DNA of 14,090 nucleotides from an uncultured Collinsella sp. (GTDB taxonomy: Bacteria; Actinomycetota; Coriobacteriia; Coriobacteriales; Coriobacteriaceae). Position numbers and translations under genes: made by a program. Of this stretch, positions 13,609 through 14,090 are shown one piece after another (the stretch's first letter is position 1; each line of letters opens with the position of its first letter). Below the pieces are notes generated by a model. It was not told the origin of the DNA and did no database searches. It saw only the letters and a list, made by a program, of their open reading frames with translations. The stretch lies in contig CABSNL010000052.1 of the NCBI GenBank assembly GCA_902479095.1, forward strand, positions 1 through 14,090, written 5' to 3'.

Positions 13609-14090
13609 TTAGTAGCGCACGAAAATGTAGTTGTTGTTCATGCCGGCGGCAACGGAGCTGATGATAACACCCGTGTTGTAGTCGGAAGCATGAATCATCT
13701 GACCACCACCGATGTAAATGCCGGTGTGGTATGAGTTGACCACAACGTCACCGGGCTGCGGATCGGATACACGCGTCCAGCCCATAAAGGTGCCCGTGGT
13801 GCCCAGGCGGCAATAGCGACCAGTGAGGCAATAGCTAACAAAACCAGAGCAGTCGAAGCTGTTCGGGCCAATTCCGCCCCAGGAATAAGCACAACCAAGC
13901 TTGCTGTATGCACGCGAGACAACAGAACCGCCATCAACAGACTGGCTCGGAGCAGAAGGCGTCGGAGCCGGAGCGGGCGTTGGGGGCTGCGGCGTCGGAG
14001 CAGGTGCCGGCGTAGGAGCCGGAGTGTTGCCGCCCTGGTTGTTATTATTGCTGGTCTGGCCACCGTTGTTGGTGTTCTCGGTCGTACCGG
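13609..14090 (-). CDS. NlpC/P60 peptidoglycan endopeptidase, C-terminal part (runs off window)
   Basis: Read on the minus strand, the frame is open from the window edge to TAA at 13609-13611, giving ~160 C-terminal residues without a start. First comes an Asn/Gly/Thr-rich stretch, then a Pro/Ala/Thr linker (repeats like TPAPTPAPAPTP), then a complete NlpC/P60 domain beginning near SVVSRAYSKLGCAYSWGG. The catalytic Cys is in FDCSGF (codon 13849-13851), the catalytic His in HTGIYIG (13726-13728), and the third polar residue is probably the His of MIHAS (13690-13692). Such enzymes cut D-Glu–diamino-acid bonds in stem peptides outside the cell during wall remodelling. The N-terminal part, probably a signal peptide and coiled coil or SH3 domains, is beyond the window. 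The C-terminus ends FVRY with no anchor. Confidence 0.92.
   Translation of the reverse strand, partial: GTTENTNNGGQTSNNNNQGGNTPAPTPAPAPTPQPPTPAPAPTPSAPSQSVDGGSVVSRAYSKLGCAYSWGGIGPNSFDCSGFVSYCLTGRYCRLGTTGTFMGWTRVSDPQPGDVVVNSYHTGIYIGGGQMIHASDYNTGVIISSVAAGMNNNYIFVRY

Noticed and set aside
13695..14063. Arg/Leu-rich minus-strand frame over the NlpC/P60 gene
   Set aside because: It is another frame of the true minus-strand NlpC/P60 gene, which carries catalytic motifs and a proper stop.

Overview
The window looks like chromosomal DNA of a Gram-positive, moderately high-GC gut actinobacterium. The best guess is a coriobacterium, probably Collinsella. This rests on strong GAG/CTC/GCC codon preference, the lexA / LysM / nrdR order typical of Actinobacteria, and a Firmicutes-like rny–spoVS–miaB order. 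The genus is inference; no rRNA or marker comparison was possible. Bases 1-49 are not biological: they are an Illumina Nextera adapter with an i5 index, so the contig starts on uncleaned library sequence and the first gene is cut at its 5' end.

Left block (50-6090, + strand): 3' part of RNase Y (rny), a GHKL-type ATPase of unknown role, spoVS, then the translationally coupled trio miaB–miaA–hflX. The last three are joined by TAATG stop/start overlaps. The theme is RNA decay, tRNA modification and ribosome rescue. In Bacillus the ATPase's slot is held by ymdB.

Middle block (6075-8979): on the minus strand lexA is followed by a coupled membrane acyltransferase-like gene whose 3' end overlaps the end of hflX. 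Divergent from lexA runs a LysM membrane protein gene (YneA/DivS/ChiZ-like), then nrdR and dut. Three SOS-box-like sites fill the lexA/LysM gap, and the best + promoter has one in its spacer. This is a DNA-damage and dNTP-supply cluster. The nrdR start codon lies inside a 12-bp inverted repeat.

Convergent gap (8980-9364): no gene, but three long hairpins. Two are related elements, one just after each flanking stop codon, in the same orientation relative to their genes. They share an almost identical 36-nt core, while their 31-34-nt arms differ at 13 of 31 aligned positions with pairing kept at every one. An identical A·C (or G·U) mispair sits at the same position in both. This is the most striking and possibly undescribed structure here.

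Right block (9365-14090): a processive-glycolipid-type glycosyltransferase (minus), divergent trxB (+), a DUF1836 putative MerR-like regulator (+) with a 19-bp tandem repeat in its promoter region, a DegV-family fatty-acid-binding protein (minus), and the C-terminal part of an NlpC/P60 cell-wall hydrolase (minus) running off the window. Strong hairpin terminators separate these genes.
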